Source of the DNA: Pseudomonadota bacterium
GTDB taxonomy: Bacteria > Desulfobacterota > Desulfobulbia > Desulfobulbales > SURF-16
Reading direction: 5' to 3'
Length of the DNA stretch: 32,371 bases
Assembly: GCA_030597865.1 (NCBI GenBank)
Contig: JAUVQZ010000004.1
Coordinates: 1-32,371 of the forward strand
Notes under the pieces: generated by a model
Told to the model about the DNA's origin: nothing
What the model saw: only the letters and a program-made list of their open reading frames with translations
Database searches by the model: none
Part shown: in pieces, positions 1-8,308 of the stretch
Numbering within the stretch: the first letter of the stretch is position 1
How the letters are laid out: every line of letters begins with the position of its first letter
Program-made: the position numbers and the translations under genes

Positions 1-164
1 GCAATGACCTGTAATCCCTGGAGGCAGGAGCCGTCACCGACATCAAGAAAGGAAAAACTCTTGGCGTCACGTTTTGACTTGAGCCAGCCCTTTATCTCCA
101 AGGTGGCGCCCCAGGGGGGTGCTGAAATTATTTTCTTAATGCGTTGCGAGTTGATATCTGTCAT
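1..164 (-). CDS. asnS: Asparaginyl-tRNA synthetase, N-terminal part only (runs off window edge)
   Basis: Own translation of the minus strand from ATG at 164: MTDINSQRIKKIISAPPWGATLEIKGWLKSKRDAKSFSFLDVGDGSCLQGLQVI, matching the OB-fold anticodon-binding N-terminus of AsnRS (GW.kskRdaksfsFl...DGSc...lQvi). Not in the supplied ORF track. Confidence 0.8.
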   Translation of the reverse strand, partial: MTDINSQRIKKIISAPPWGATLEIKGWLKSKRDAKSFSFLDVGDGSCLQGLQVI

Positions 165-280
165 GGCAATGTTTGGATGGTTGGTGAATATTTTTGATGG
201 GCCCTTGGTCTTATCAAGACAGACGAAATTGTCAATTACTATGATACCTGGATAACAATCAATTTGAGGAGGATTTTTTT

Positions 281-838
281 ATGACAACTATAAAACGATT
301 GGACCCGGAGCATTGCGGCCTGTTGGTGGTGGATATCCAGGAGCGGATGATGGGGGTTATTGCCGCCAGGGACGAGGTGGTTCGTAACTCCGTCCTGCTC
401 ATCAAGACAGCCAGGGAGCTTGGCCTGCCCATCGTTGCCACCACCCAATATGTGGCCCGGATCGGTGAACTCCTGCCAGAGATCGTTGCTGAGATGCCTG
501 ATGTGACGGCCATTGATAAACTTGAATTTGGTTGTTTTGACAATGGGGATGCTGCGGCTGCCCTGAAATCCTATAGGAATGTCGATACCTGGATTGCCTG
601 TGGGGTGGAAACCCATATCTGCATGTACCAGACGGTGATGGGGGGAATAAATGCCGGCTACGGCATGTGGCTTCCTGCTGATGCGGTTTCATCCCGCACT
701 GAGAAAAATTATGAGACAGGCCTGGCGCGTATTCGTGAGATTGGCGGTATTGTCGCCAATACGGAGATGATCATCTACGAGTTGCTGGGCAAGGCTGGCA
801 GCCCAAGCTTTAAGACCCTGCTGCCCTTCCTAAAATAA
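281..838 (+). CDS. Isochorismatase-family cysteine hydrolase
   Basis: LLVVDIQERMM, ATTQY, and CGVETHICMYQT nucleophile motif; RBS-like aggagga upstream. Confidence 0.85.
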   Translation: MTTIKRLDPEHCGLLVVDIQERMMGVIAARDEVVRNSVLLIKTARELGLPIVATTQYVARIGELLPEIVAEMPDVTAIDKLEFGCFDNGDAAAALKSYRNVDTWIACGVETHICMYQTVMGGINAGYGMWLPADAVSSRTEKNYETGLARIREIGGIVANTEMIIYELLGKAGSPSFKTLLPFLK

Positions 839-1099
839 TAAAAAAACAGCATCCATAACAGCCACAATCTGCTGTTAAGGGGCGGAGGGAAACAGGAAAA
901 CTGAAAAAAATATCAAGATTTCAGAATGTTGTGCCGATATGTTCGCCTAAGAGCAGTCCAGTTCTGCAAAGACGGCTGCACATCGTGAAACAACCATGCC
1001 TTAGGGTGCCTGGAAAAAGTTATTTTTTAAAGGGGCCTGTATAGGCTTTTTTCCCCAGGAAAATGTCCGAGGGGAGAATACCGAGAAAGGGGGAGTGTC

Positions 1100-2605
1100 G
1101 TGGCAGACAAGCCGGAAGTTTTTCTGGAAATCGGGGCAGGGTATCTTCGTATACCCACAGCTGAGGTCAATTATAATATTACTCTCATCGGAGAATCTGT
1201 CGCCACCTCAACGGAAAAGGCGGTTATTCCTCCACCTGTGCCACCCATGCCTTCTGCTGAGCCAGGGCCAGGCGAGGGGGATTACTATCGACAGGTTTCG
1301 GAAGACCTCTATCATGATATTGGTCACCTTGCCAAATCTCTCAGCTCCACCATCATGGAAATTCCGGCTGAGGACCGGCGCCAAGAGCGGGCCACCCTGG
1401 ATGAGGCCGGTGATAAGCTGGAAAGTGCCAAGACCCAGCTGAAGGACATCGTCGCCATGACGGAAAAGGCCGCCATGGAGATCATGGATAATGTCGAGAA
1501 GGTCCAGGGGGGTACCGGGGATGTGCAGGGACTTCTCTCACAACTTAAAAACCATCCGGCCTTTGCGCTAAACGACATTGAGGAAACCGATGGGGCCGAG
1601 GCAGAGTCGCCGCTTGCCACTGAAATTGAGGCCCTCAACGGGGATATAGGCGGGGCCCTTAATCTCCTGGCGGAAGTTAAGGCGGATGCCCAGCAGGGTG
1701 CCGCCCCTGAGGCTGTGGTTCCGCTTGAAAAACAGCAGCGCTATCTCTTTGATCTCGATGTTATTTTTCAAACCCTGTATGAGCTATGCACCAATGAAAC
1801 GGTGAAGGATCATATCTCTGCTGCCCGGGAAAAGGCAGGGGAGTTTTTTGATCTCCCAGGCTTCCAGGATAAAATCAGCGATAAGGCTGCCGGTTATGAG
1901 GCAGATGGGGATAATTATTTCAATGTGCCCATGTCGGATGTCTTCCAGGCCCTGTTTGCCGCCTGCAGTGATAAGGGAACGAAGAATCTGCTTAAAAAAA
2001 TGGATGCGGGACAAAGCACCATCTTTCTCGATCAGGCCATTCCCCTGGAGGCGCCAGAGATCGAAGAGGTGGAAGGTGCCGCATCTGTGGCCACAGCAGA
2101 GCCTGTAGCGCCGGCTGCCAGTGATCCCCGTTTGGATGAAGTTGTTCAGTCTCTGCAGAAATGCCAGGAAGCCCTGACTCGTCTTCCAGAGGCAGCCGAT
2201 AAGGCAAGGGCCGCAGCTGCTGCGGGTAGTGTGATGACCCTTGATGACAAAAGTGATATCTTCGCCAAGATTGAAGCGGCCTTTGGCTTGTCCTCCGGTA
2301 TAACAGTGGATGTCTCGAAAATAACAGAGGCCTTGAGTTTTCAGGATCTCTCCGGTCAGCAGATTATGAAGATTCTCAAACTGCTCAGTGATTTCCAGGT
2401 TCAGCTCCTGGCCATTGTCGTTAGCTTCGGTTCTCAGCTGAAACAAAAGAAAAAAAATGAAGATATTTCCGTTGAGGAGAGTAAGAGTCTGGCCCAGGAT
2501 GATGTGGACAAGTACCTAAACGCCATTCCCGTAGAAGGAAAGGACGATGACGGCATGCTCGATCAGGATACGGTCAACCAGATGCTTGAGGAGTTCGGTT
2601 TTTAG
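1100..2605 (+). CDS. CheZ-family protein phosphatase, enlarged (501 aa)
   Basis: CheZ-like helix 'LDEAGDKLESAKTQLKDIVAMTEKAAMEIMDNVEKVQ', later 'LSFQDLSGQQIMKILKLLSDFQVQLL', and C-terminal 'LDQDTVNQMLEEFGF' resembling the CheY-binding CheZ tail. Confidence 0.75.
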   Translation: MADKPEVFLEIGAGYLRIPTAEVNYNITLIGESVATSTEKAVIPPPVPPMPSAEPGPGEGDYYRQVSEDLYHDIGHLAKSLSSTIMEIPAEDRRQERATLDEAGDKLESAKTQLKDIVAMTEKAAMEIMDNVEKVQGGTGDVQGLLSQLKNHPAFALNDIEETDGAEAESPLATEIEALNGDIGGALNLLAEVKADAQQGAAPEAVVPLEKQQRYLFDLDVIFQTLYELCTNETVKDHISAAREKAGEFFDLPGFQDKISDKAAGYEADGDNYFNVPMSDVFQALFAACSDKGTKNLLKKMDAGQSTIFLDQAIPLEAPEIEEVEGAASVATAEPVAPAASDPRLDEVVQSLQKCQEALTRLPEAADKARAAAAAGSVMTLDDKSDIFAKIEAAFGLSSGITVDVSKITEALSFQDLSGQQIMKILKLLSDFQVQLLAIVVSFGSQLKQKKKNEDISVEESKSLAQDDVDKYLNAIPVEGKDDDGMLDQDTVNQMLEEFGF

Positions 2606-2631
2606 CAGATTTTAAAAAAAAATCTGTCTTT

Positions 2632-2671
2632 AAAAAGGTGGCTGGGGAAATATTCTCCAGCCACCTTTTTT
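2632..2671 (+). terminator. Rho-independent terminator after the CheZ-like gene
   Basis: GGTGGCTGG...CCAGCCACC stem followed by a T run. Confidence 0.85.
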
Positions 2672-2725
2672 ATGGATAAACGCATCCTGGCGTGGCAATC
2701 CACATGGCAAGGTATGTCCAAGGCA

Positions 2726-2763
2726 TAAAAAAAAGGGTTTAGAGATAGATCTCTAAACCCTTG
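2726..2763 (-). terminator. Rho-independent terminator downstream of tRNA-Cys
   Basis: GGGTTTAGAGAT/ATCTCTAAACCC stem; T run on the minus strand (aaaaaaaa at about 2727-2734 on +). Confidence 0.8.
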
Positions 2764-2771
2764 AATAAGCA

Positions 2772-2847
2772 TGGAGGCGGCACCCAGAGTCGAACTGGGG
2801 AATAATGGTTTTGCAGACCACTGCCTTAGCCACTTGGCTATGCCGCC
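2772..2847 (-). tRNA. tRNA-Cys (GCA anticodon)
   Basis: Reverse complement GGCGGCATAGCCAAGTGGCTAAGGCAGTGGTCTGCAAAACCATTATTCCCCAGTTCGACTCTGGGTGCCGCCTCCA: 7-bp acceptor GGCGGCA/TGCCGCC, anticodon loop CTGCAAA, GTTCGACTC T-loop, discriminator U and encoded CCA. Confidence 0.95.
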
Positions 2848-3122
2848 TCAAATCTCCTGTAGCAGAAGAGGCGCAATAATATACGCTTGCCAAAATTTTG
2901 ACAAGGGAAAAGGTGGAATTGTTTCCTGATATATGGTTTGAATTTCTAAAAGGAGTAATGGCTTAATGTCCAGTGCAGGTAAGCCCCTTAAAATATTTTG
3001 AAAAATGATTAGATCGTAGCGCGGAGAATGGCTACAATGGCTGTTGAGTTTTTTAATTACCTGAGAGGCGGATCGCCAGGACATGATGTCCGGAAGGCCC
3101 ACCAGTCCACAGGAGGCAGTTT

Positions 3123-3521
3123 ATGTACGGGGTAACCCAGGAACAACTCGATCAGATTGATGCGCTCATAGTTTCAGACCTTATTGGCATCGGTGTTCAC
3201 AGCGTTATCGTTGTTGATGTTGCCGGTAATGTCATTGCCGAACATGATGACGGCAAGACAGATATCCAGGTCCATGCCTTTGCCGCCCTTGCCGCAGGGA
3301 ATTTTGCGGCGGTGGATGCCATGGCCCAGCTTGTTGGTGAACAGGAATTCTCCCTCCATTTTCATAAGGGTGAGGATGAGTCGATTCATTTCAGCAAGAT
3401 CAATGATGATATCTTGTTAATCACCATTTTTGGTAATGATGTTTCGTTAGGCTTCCTACGCCTGAAAACAACAGAAGTTATCGATAAGATTAAAGAAATG
3501 TGGCAGACTACAGAGTTTTAA
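3123..3521 (+). CDS. Roadblock/LC7 (MglB-like) protein
   Basis: 132 aa, 'SVIVVDVAGNVIAEHDDG...FAALAAGNFAAVDAMAQLVGE...FHKGEDESIHFSKINDDILLITIFG', typical Roadblock pattern; immediately upstream of an MglA-like GTPase. Confidence 0.8.
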   Translation: MYGVTQEQLDQIDALIVSDLIGIGVHSVIVVDVAGNVIAEHDDGKTDIQVHAFAALAAGNFAAVDAMAQLVGEQEFSLHFHKGEDESIHFSKINDDILLITIFGNDVSLGFLRLKTTEVIDKIKEMWQTTEF

Positions 3522-3552
3522 GGGTGGCGCTCTGTGGGTAAAAAAGTTTATT

Positions 3553-4170
3553 GTGAGGTGTGTTTTGGGATTTGTAAATGTTAAGAAACAGGAGGTTCTG
3601 GTCAAACTCGTTTATTACGGGCCGGGCCGCGGTGGCAAAACCAGTAACCTCGATTACATCAATAACAAGTTTAAAGAACGCATAAAAACGGACATGGTCA
3701 GTATTAAGACCCATGGCGACCGGACCCTGTTTTTTGATTTTCTTCCTGTTGATATCGGTAAGATCAAGGGGTTTGATATCAAGATCCAGCTCTATACCGT
3801 ACCTGGCCAGGTTAAGTATAATGCCACTCGGAAGCTTGTTTTAAAAGGGGTTGATGGCCTGGTCTTTGTTGCGGATTCCCAGGTCGAGATGAGGGAAAAG
3901 AATATCAGCTCCTTTAACCAGATGAAGGAAAATCTGGTTGCCATGAATAAGGACATCGCTAAGATCCCCCTGGTGCTTCAGTATAATAAGGTCGATCTGG
4001 CAGAGGAGGGGGTGCCTCTTCTTGGTTTTGATACCATGGAGGCTGATCTTAATAGTGAAATTAAGGTGCCCTCCTTTGAGGGTAGTGCTGTCACTGGCTA
4101 CAACGTCGTTAATACCTTGAAAAAAGCCATCTCGCTCACCATGGTTTCATTCAAAAAAGAGTTGCTGTAG
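3553..4170 (+). CDS. MglA-type Ras-like small GTPase
   Basis: P-loop GPGRGGKTSN, LYTVPGQVKYNATRKLVLKGVDGLVFVADSQ, and YNKVDL (NKxD). GTG start given by the ORF track; exact start uncertain. Confidence 0.9.
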   Translation: MRCVLGFVNVKKQEVLVKLVYYGPGRGGKTSNLDYINNKFKERIKTDMVSIKTHGDRTLFFDFLPVDIGKIKGFDIKIQLYTVPGQVKYNATRKLVLKGVDGLVFVADSQVEMREKNISSFNQMKENLVAMNKDIAKIPLVLQYNKVDLAEEGVPLLGFDTMEADLNSEIKVPSFEGSAVTGYNVVNTLKKAISLTMVSFKKELL

Positions 4171-4182
4171 GAGAGTTAATTT

Positions 4183-5925
4183 ATGTCCGCCCAAGATTCT
4201 GCCCAGACCGTTGATATTCTTGAGAAGCTGAAGTCGGCAATTCTCAATATAGATTGGGAAATTTCTGATGATAATATCGGGATTCTAGATCAGGAGATTG
4301 CTGCGCTGCGTCCTGTCTGGCAAGGGCAAAAGGTCCATATGATTTATTTGCAGATTATGGGGGCCCTGAGTCAATACATTGCCAGCACCCGTGAGCAGGC
4401 CACTCCTGCAGCCTTTCCCATGCTGCGCAATGTCTTTGACAGCCTTGAGGATATGGTTGTTAATCCCAGCGATGAAGATCAGCAGACTGAGAAGGCCATG
4501 GTGCATGTTGATGCCTATAATGAGCTGAAAAAGTCGGTTTCCTCAGGCAAAACAGAGCCTGCTCCTACTCCTGAGCCGGAACCGGAACCTGAAGTGGAAG
4601 TTGTTGAGGCCCAAGGGCAAGGGGAAAAAGAGGCGGATGAGGAGCAGCCCTCGACCATTAATAGTCTCCTGAATGACAAAGAAGATCATACCACGGACTC
4701 TATTTTTGATTCTATGCTTGATGAGATGGTTCAGGTGGAGCCACCGGAACAGGAGGCGTCGGCACCACCACCGAAGGCCCCGCCTGCCCGTCCACCGGTG
4801 CAGACCGCCTATAACAAGGATGACGGTACTGAGGTTGAAGCTGATCGTAATATTGATGGTCAGTTTGCCGAGGCAGATGAGCTCCTGGATGATTTTTTTG
4901 TGGATGATGTGCCTGCCCCTGGCGCTGCAGGCCAAAAGGATGGCGATGAGTTTGATTTAGGCGCCCTTGATGGGGGTGAAGAGGCTGGCCTGGAGCTGGA
5001 TCTGGCGGATGATGGTGATACCACAGAGACGGCGGGGGGGGAGCTTGGTGAGGATCTGACCTCTGACGCCCTTGCTGATGTGGAGGACAGTGATCTCGAT
5101 ATCTTTAAGGTTGAGGAAGAATCAGATAAGGTGGAGATTTCTGAGCCAGAGCCAGAGGCAGCAGAGTTTCCAGAGGTGGAATCTGCCCTTGATGACTTCT
5201 TTGCCGGCGAGGAGGAGGCCACACCTTCCCAGGTGGTTTCTGCGTCCCTTGGGGACGCTGGTGCTGGAGGGGACCTTGGTGAGGTCGATGCCGCCCTGGA
5301 TGATTTCTTTGATGATGAAGAGCCCAAGGCCGCCAAGCCAGGGGGTGAAGTGGTTCCAGAGACAGCTAAGGAGGCCGTCTCGGTTGTCGAGGGTGGTTCA
5401 GCCGTTACGGTTGCAGGCCTCAAGACATTGCTGCTGTCCGTTGACTGGGAGGTGGATGACCAGCTCCTTGACCGGGTTGACCTGGAGATTTCCGCCCTGT
5501 CTGAGAACCTGACCGGAAATGATAGCGCCCTTATCCACCTCAACTTCCTGCAGACGGTTATTCGTCATGTCAGCAGGGAGCAGTCCCAGGTGATTTCCGA
5601 GTCCATGGCCTGCTTGAACATGCTCACGGAAAGTCTCGAAGAGCTCCTGGCCGATGAGGGGGGAAGGGAAGCCTGGTATGCGGCCAAGGCAGTTTCCTCC
5701 TTTGTTGACTGGCATGAACTGGTGGTTGCCGAGTTTGAAAAGCGTCTTGATGCGGCCAAGGGGCAGGGTGGCGAGGTAGCAGAGGGTATAGAGGGATTAG
5801 CACTCTCTGCAGAAGGTGAAATCTCTGAGACCCAGAGGCTGAAGAAGGAAATTCTCTCTGAGGTTCGTGACATTCTCTCCAAGGAGATGCAGATCATGCG
5901 CCAGGAACTATCGGCTAAAGGCTGA
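4183..5925 (+). CDS. Acidic low-complexity protein with duplicated terminal domain and three LDDFF motifs
   Basis: N-terminal 'LEKLKSAILNIDWEISDDNIGILDQEIAAL' is repeated near the C-terminus as 'VAGLKTLLLSVDWEVDDQLLDRVDLEISAL'; linker contains LLDDFF, ALDDFF, ALDDFF. Confidence 0.8.
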   Translation: MSAQDSAQTVDILEKLKSAILNIDWEISDDNIGILDQEIAALRPVWQGQKVHMIYLQIMGALSQYIASTREQATPAAFPMLRNVFDSLEDMVVNPSDEDQQTEKAMVHVDAYNELKKSVSSGKTEPAPTPEPEPEPEVEVVEAQGQGEKEADEEQPSTINSLLNDKEDHTTDSIFDSMLDEMVQVEPPEQEASAPPPKAPPARPPVQTAYNKDDGTEVEADRNIDGQFAEADELLDDFFVDDVPAPGAAGQKDGDEFDLGALDGGEEAGLELDLADDGDTTETAGGELGEDLTSDALADVEDSDLDIFKVEEESDKVEISEPEPEAAEFPEVESALDDFFAGEEEATPSQVVSASLGDAGAGGDLGEVDAALDDFFDDEEPKAAKPGGEVVPETAKEAVSVVEGGSAVTVAGLKTLLLSVDWEVDDQLLDRVDLEISALSENLTGNDSALIHLNFLQTVIRHVSREQSQVISESMACLNMLTESLEELLADEGGREAWYAAKAVSSFVDWHELVVAEFEKRLDAAKGQGGEVAEGIEGLALSAEGEISETQRLKKEILSEVRDILSKEMQIMRQELSAKG

Positions 5926-5939
5926 GTGTAAGTGACGCC

Positions 5940-6749
5940 ATGTTAGTATTTTGTGAAGATTGCGGCAAAAGGCACTCTGTCAAGGGGGGCGGTGATGAGA
6001 ATGGTCGCCTGCAGTTTCGGTGCGATGCCTGTGGTTTCCTCATAACAGTCACCTCGGTACCGCCCCAAAAGCGGCAGGCAAGCGCGCCTGATTCCTCTGT
6101 GGAGCTCACTTGTTCCCATGCTGAACTTGATTTGGGCTGCGCCCTTGGCGATGATGAACCGGCTACGAACCTTTTTTTGGCCGCCAGTGATGGCCGCAAG
6201 GTTGAGCTTGAGGTCAAGGTTCTCCCAGAGGTGCAGGGCAATATTGCCGTGGAGCAGATATCTGCCAACGTCTTTAAGGTTCGCGTTGTCGCCTCGGCAA
6301 AAATGGGGGCTGATTTCCTCAACGGCTATGATGGTCCCTGTCTGGGATTTTTCGATGGTATCTCCGGCGCCCTTCATACGGTGACGGTTATTTTCAGTCG
6401 GATTAAACCCTCTTTTGCCCTGAAACCCACCACGGTTTATTTGGGCAAAATAGGTGCTGATACCCTTGCTGAGGGCAGTTTTGTTGTTGAAAATTGTACA
6501 GCTGCGCCCCTTGCCGTCACCGTTACCCCTGATCCGCAATGTTTTTCTTTAACGAGTTTCTTTACCCTTATTTCTGATACCAGCTTGATTCTGGCTGGGG
6601 GAGAGGAGAGGGTGATCTCTTTTTCCGTGCGTTTAAGTGAGGGGGCGGACAGTGATGAGCCGTTTGACCAGGTTGTCCTTGTGACCGCCAGTGACAGTGA
6701 TGAGCGGCCGGCGCAAAAGGTCCGCATTATTGCAAGCCTGGAGGTGTAG
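5940..6749 (+). CDS. Zn-ribbon (CxxC...CxxC) plus beta-rich domain protein
   Basis: MLVFCEDCGKRHSV...LQFRCDACGFLITV at the N-terminus (MJ0042-like finger), remainder beta-sandwich-like; no signal peptide evident. Confidence 0.6.
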   Translation: MLVFCEDCGKRHSVKGGGDENGRLQFRCDACGFLITVTSVPPQKRQASAPDSSVELTCSHAELDLGCALGDDEPATNLFLAASDGRKVELEVKVLPEVQGNIAVEQISANVFKVRVVASAKMGADFLNGYDGPCLGFFDGISGALHTVTVIFSRIKPSFALKPTTVYLGKIGADTLAEGSFVVENCTAAPLAVTVTPDPQCFSLTSFFTLISDTSLILAGGEERVISFSVRLSEGADSDEPFDQVVLVTASDSDERPAQKVRIIASLEV

Positions 6750-6889
6750 AGCAGTTCCCCCGTAATGGCAGGGCAGTTTTATTGGACAGCCCAGGGGATA
6801 ATCATGATATTTCTGGCCTAGGAGCCTGGCGGACGCAGATAGAAGCGCTACAGCAGTAGCGATAGGTCAAAAGGGGAATAGTTGAGGGT

Positions 6890-7243
6890 ATGGAGCGTAT
6901 TATTGACGGGTTGGTGCATTCGGTGAAGGAAATAGGTGGGGTCTATCTCTACGATTTCCATAAAAATATTATCTTAAATCGGATGCCTGAGACATTCAGT
7001 GAAGAGAGTCTCATTGTCCTGGCAGAAAAAATGGTTCGCAACCTGAATTTAGGGAAGAGCCGCTATACCGATATTGCCGAGGTGTCGCTCCATTTTGGTG
7101 ATAGTAATATAACCGCAAAGGAGATGCGGAGCGACCGCCTCCTCATTGTTATGTTTAATCCGTCTGTCAACAAGCAAAAGCTGCACATGTCCCTGGAGCT
7201 TGCCTTGGAAAGCCTGGCAGAGGCTGCAGTGGAGGGACTCTGA
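6890..7243 (+). CDS. Small Roadblock-like protein
   Basis: 117 aa, 'IDGLVHSVKEIGGVYLYDFHKNIILNRMP...LHFGDSNITAKEMRSDRLLIVMFNPSVN', Roadblock-like pattern; co-directional in the operon. Confidence 0.55.
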   Translation: MERIIDGLVHSVKEIGGVYLYDFHKNIILNRMPETFSEESLIVLAEKMVRNLNLGKSRYTDIAEVSLHFGDSNITAKEMRSDRLLIVMFNPSVNKQKLHMSLELALESLAEAAVEGL

Positions 7244-7245
7244 TC

Positions 7246-7599
7246 ATGACGACCCTGTATGATTTTACCAAGGTGAAAGGGGTTGTTGGTGTTGCTGAAT
7301 ATGTCCTTGTCCGCCAAGATGGTCATCTCATGGTGCACGATGCCCAGGACCATGAGGCTCTTGCCCAACTTGTTCTGTTATGCGGAAGTAATTGTGACGC
7401 AATTAAGGCCGACATTCCCAGCCGTTTCCACTATTTTCTCTTCAGCAGGGAGTGCGGTGAACATCTTATGGTTTTTCCGGTTGGTGGTTATTATCTCGGT
7501 GTTGTGCAAACATCTGCAGTGGAAAGCTCCCATGTGGCCACGACAGTAATAGACTTTATCCGCAAGCTTGTCCGCCAATCAAGACAATCTGAGTCTTAA
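7246..7599 (+). CDS. Small Roadblock-like protein
   Basis: 117 aa, starts 3 bp after the preceding stop codon; 'VVGVAEYVLVRQDGHLMVHDAQDHEALAQLVLLCGSNCDAI...HYFLFSRECGEHLMVFPVGGYYLGVVQ'. Confidence 0.5.
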   Translation: MTTLYDFTKVKGVVGVAEYVLVRQDGHLMVHDAQDHEALAQLVLLCGSNCDAIKADIPSRFHYFLFSRECGEHLMVFPVGGYYLGVVQTSAVESSHVATTVIDFIRKLVRQSRQSES

Positions 7600-7662
7600 T
7601 ATGTAAACGGGCAGGCCGCTGCTTGCCCCCCCGTGACAGCAGCAGCCTTTTCTTGAGGTTCT

Positions 7663-7858
7663 TTAGCAACCTTCGATGGCCTTTTGTTTTTTTGCCGCCT
7701 TTATTATTACCTTTACCTTATCACCAATTTTAAAGGATTCTGCCTTGGTGCCGCAATCAAGGGTGATGACTTCGCCATTGACAGCGGTAACCGTACATCT
7801 TGCCTTTGCCGCCAAGGCCTGGCTTGAGGTAGTTGCCAGGGCCAGCTTAGGGTAAATG
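7663..7858 (-). pseudogene. Start-less remnant of a small exported protein (ExtJ-like)
   Basis: Own translation: ..YPKLALATTSSQALAAKARCTVTAVNGEVITLDCGTKAESFKIGDKVKVIIKAAKKQKAIEGC*. Resembles the end of a signal peptide plus a small beta domain; no ATG/GTG/TTG before the mature part in this frame. Confidence 0.4.
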
Positions 7859-8308
7859 TTACAGGGGTGTGTGGCATCCTTTGCAGGAGGTGGGGCCGGT
7901 GCTGAGGGCCGCTTTTTTCATACTCTTGTGGCAATCGAGGCAGAGGGTATGCATATATTTTTTGACGCCCCCGGCATTAACTACCTCCTCGGCCTGTCTC
8001 TGCTTGGTCGTCTCGGAACGAATATCCCCACCACTCTCCACCCCTGCATGGCAGGCTGTACAGGTAAACCCATTGTCATAGGGCCTGCTGGCATGGGCGC
8101 TGTTATTGGTAAGATAGGTTGTGGTGTGCTTGGCATGGCTAAAGGCTGGTGCTGATTTACTGTCCTTGCCCATTGCACTTAATGCCGGGTTTGATGCCTG
8201 GAGGTTGATATCGATGGTCTCAGGAATATCAAGGGCCAGACAATGTGTGCTGAGTCCTAAAACCAGGATTGCCGCTGTGAATAATGATGTGGGTACTGTG
8301 TTTTTCAT
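7859..8308 (-). CDS. Small triheme c-type cytochrome (c3/c7-like), exported
   Basis: Signal peptide MKNTVPTSLFTAAILVLGLSTHCLALD; CTACH, CLDCH, CKGCH. Confidence 0.8.
   Translation of the reverse strand: MKNTVPTSLFTAAILVLGLSTHCLALDIPETIDINLQASNPALSAMGKDSKSAPAFSHAKHTTTYLTNNSAHASRPYDNGFTCTACHAGVESGGDIRSETTKQRQAEEVVNAGGVKKYMHTLCLDCHKSMKKAALSTGPTSCKGCHTPL

Noticed and set aside
4543-5543. Long antisense ORFs opposite the acidic protein (e.g. 4860-5543 minus, 227 aa)
   Set aside because: Ser/Arg-rich translations mirror the Asp/Glu-rich codons of the real gene; no motif or RBS.
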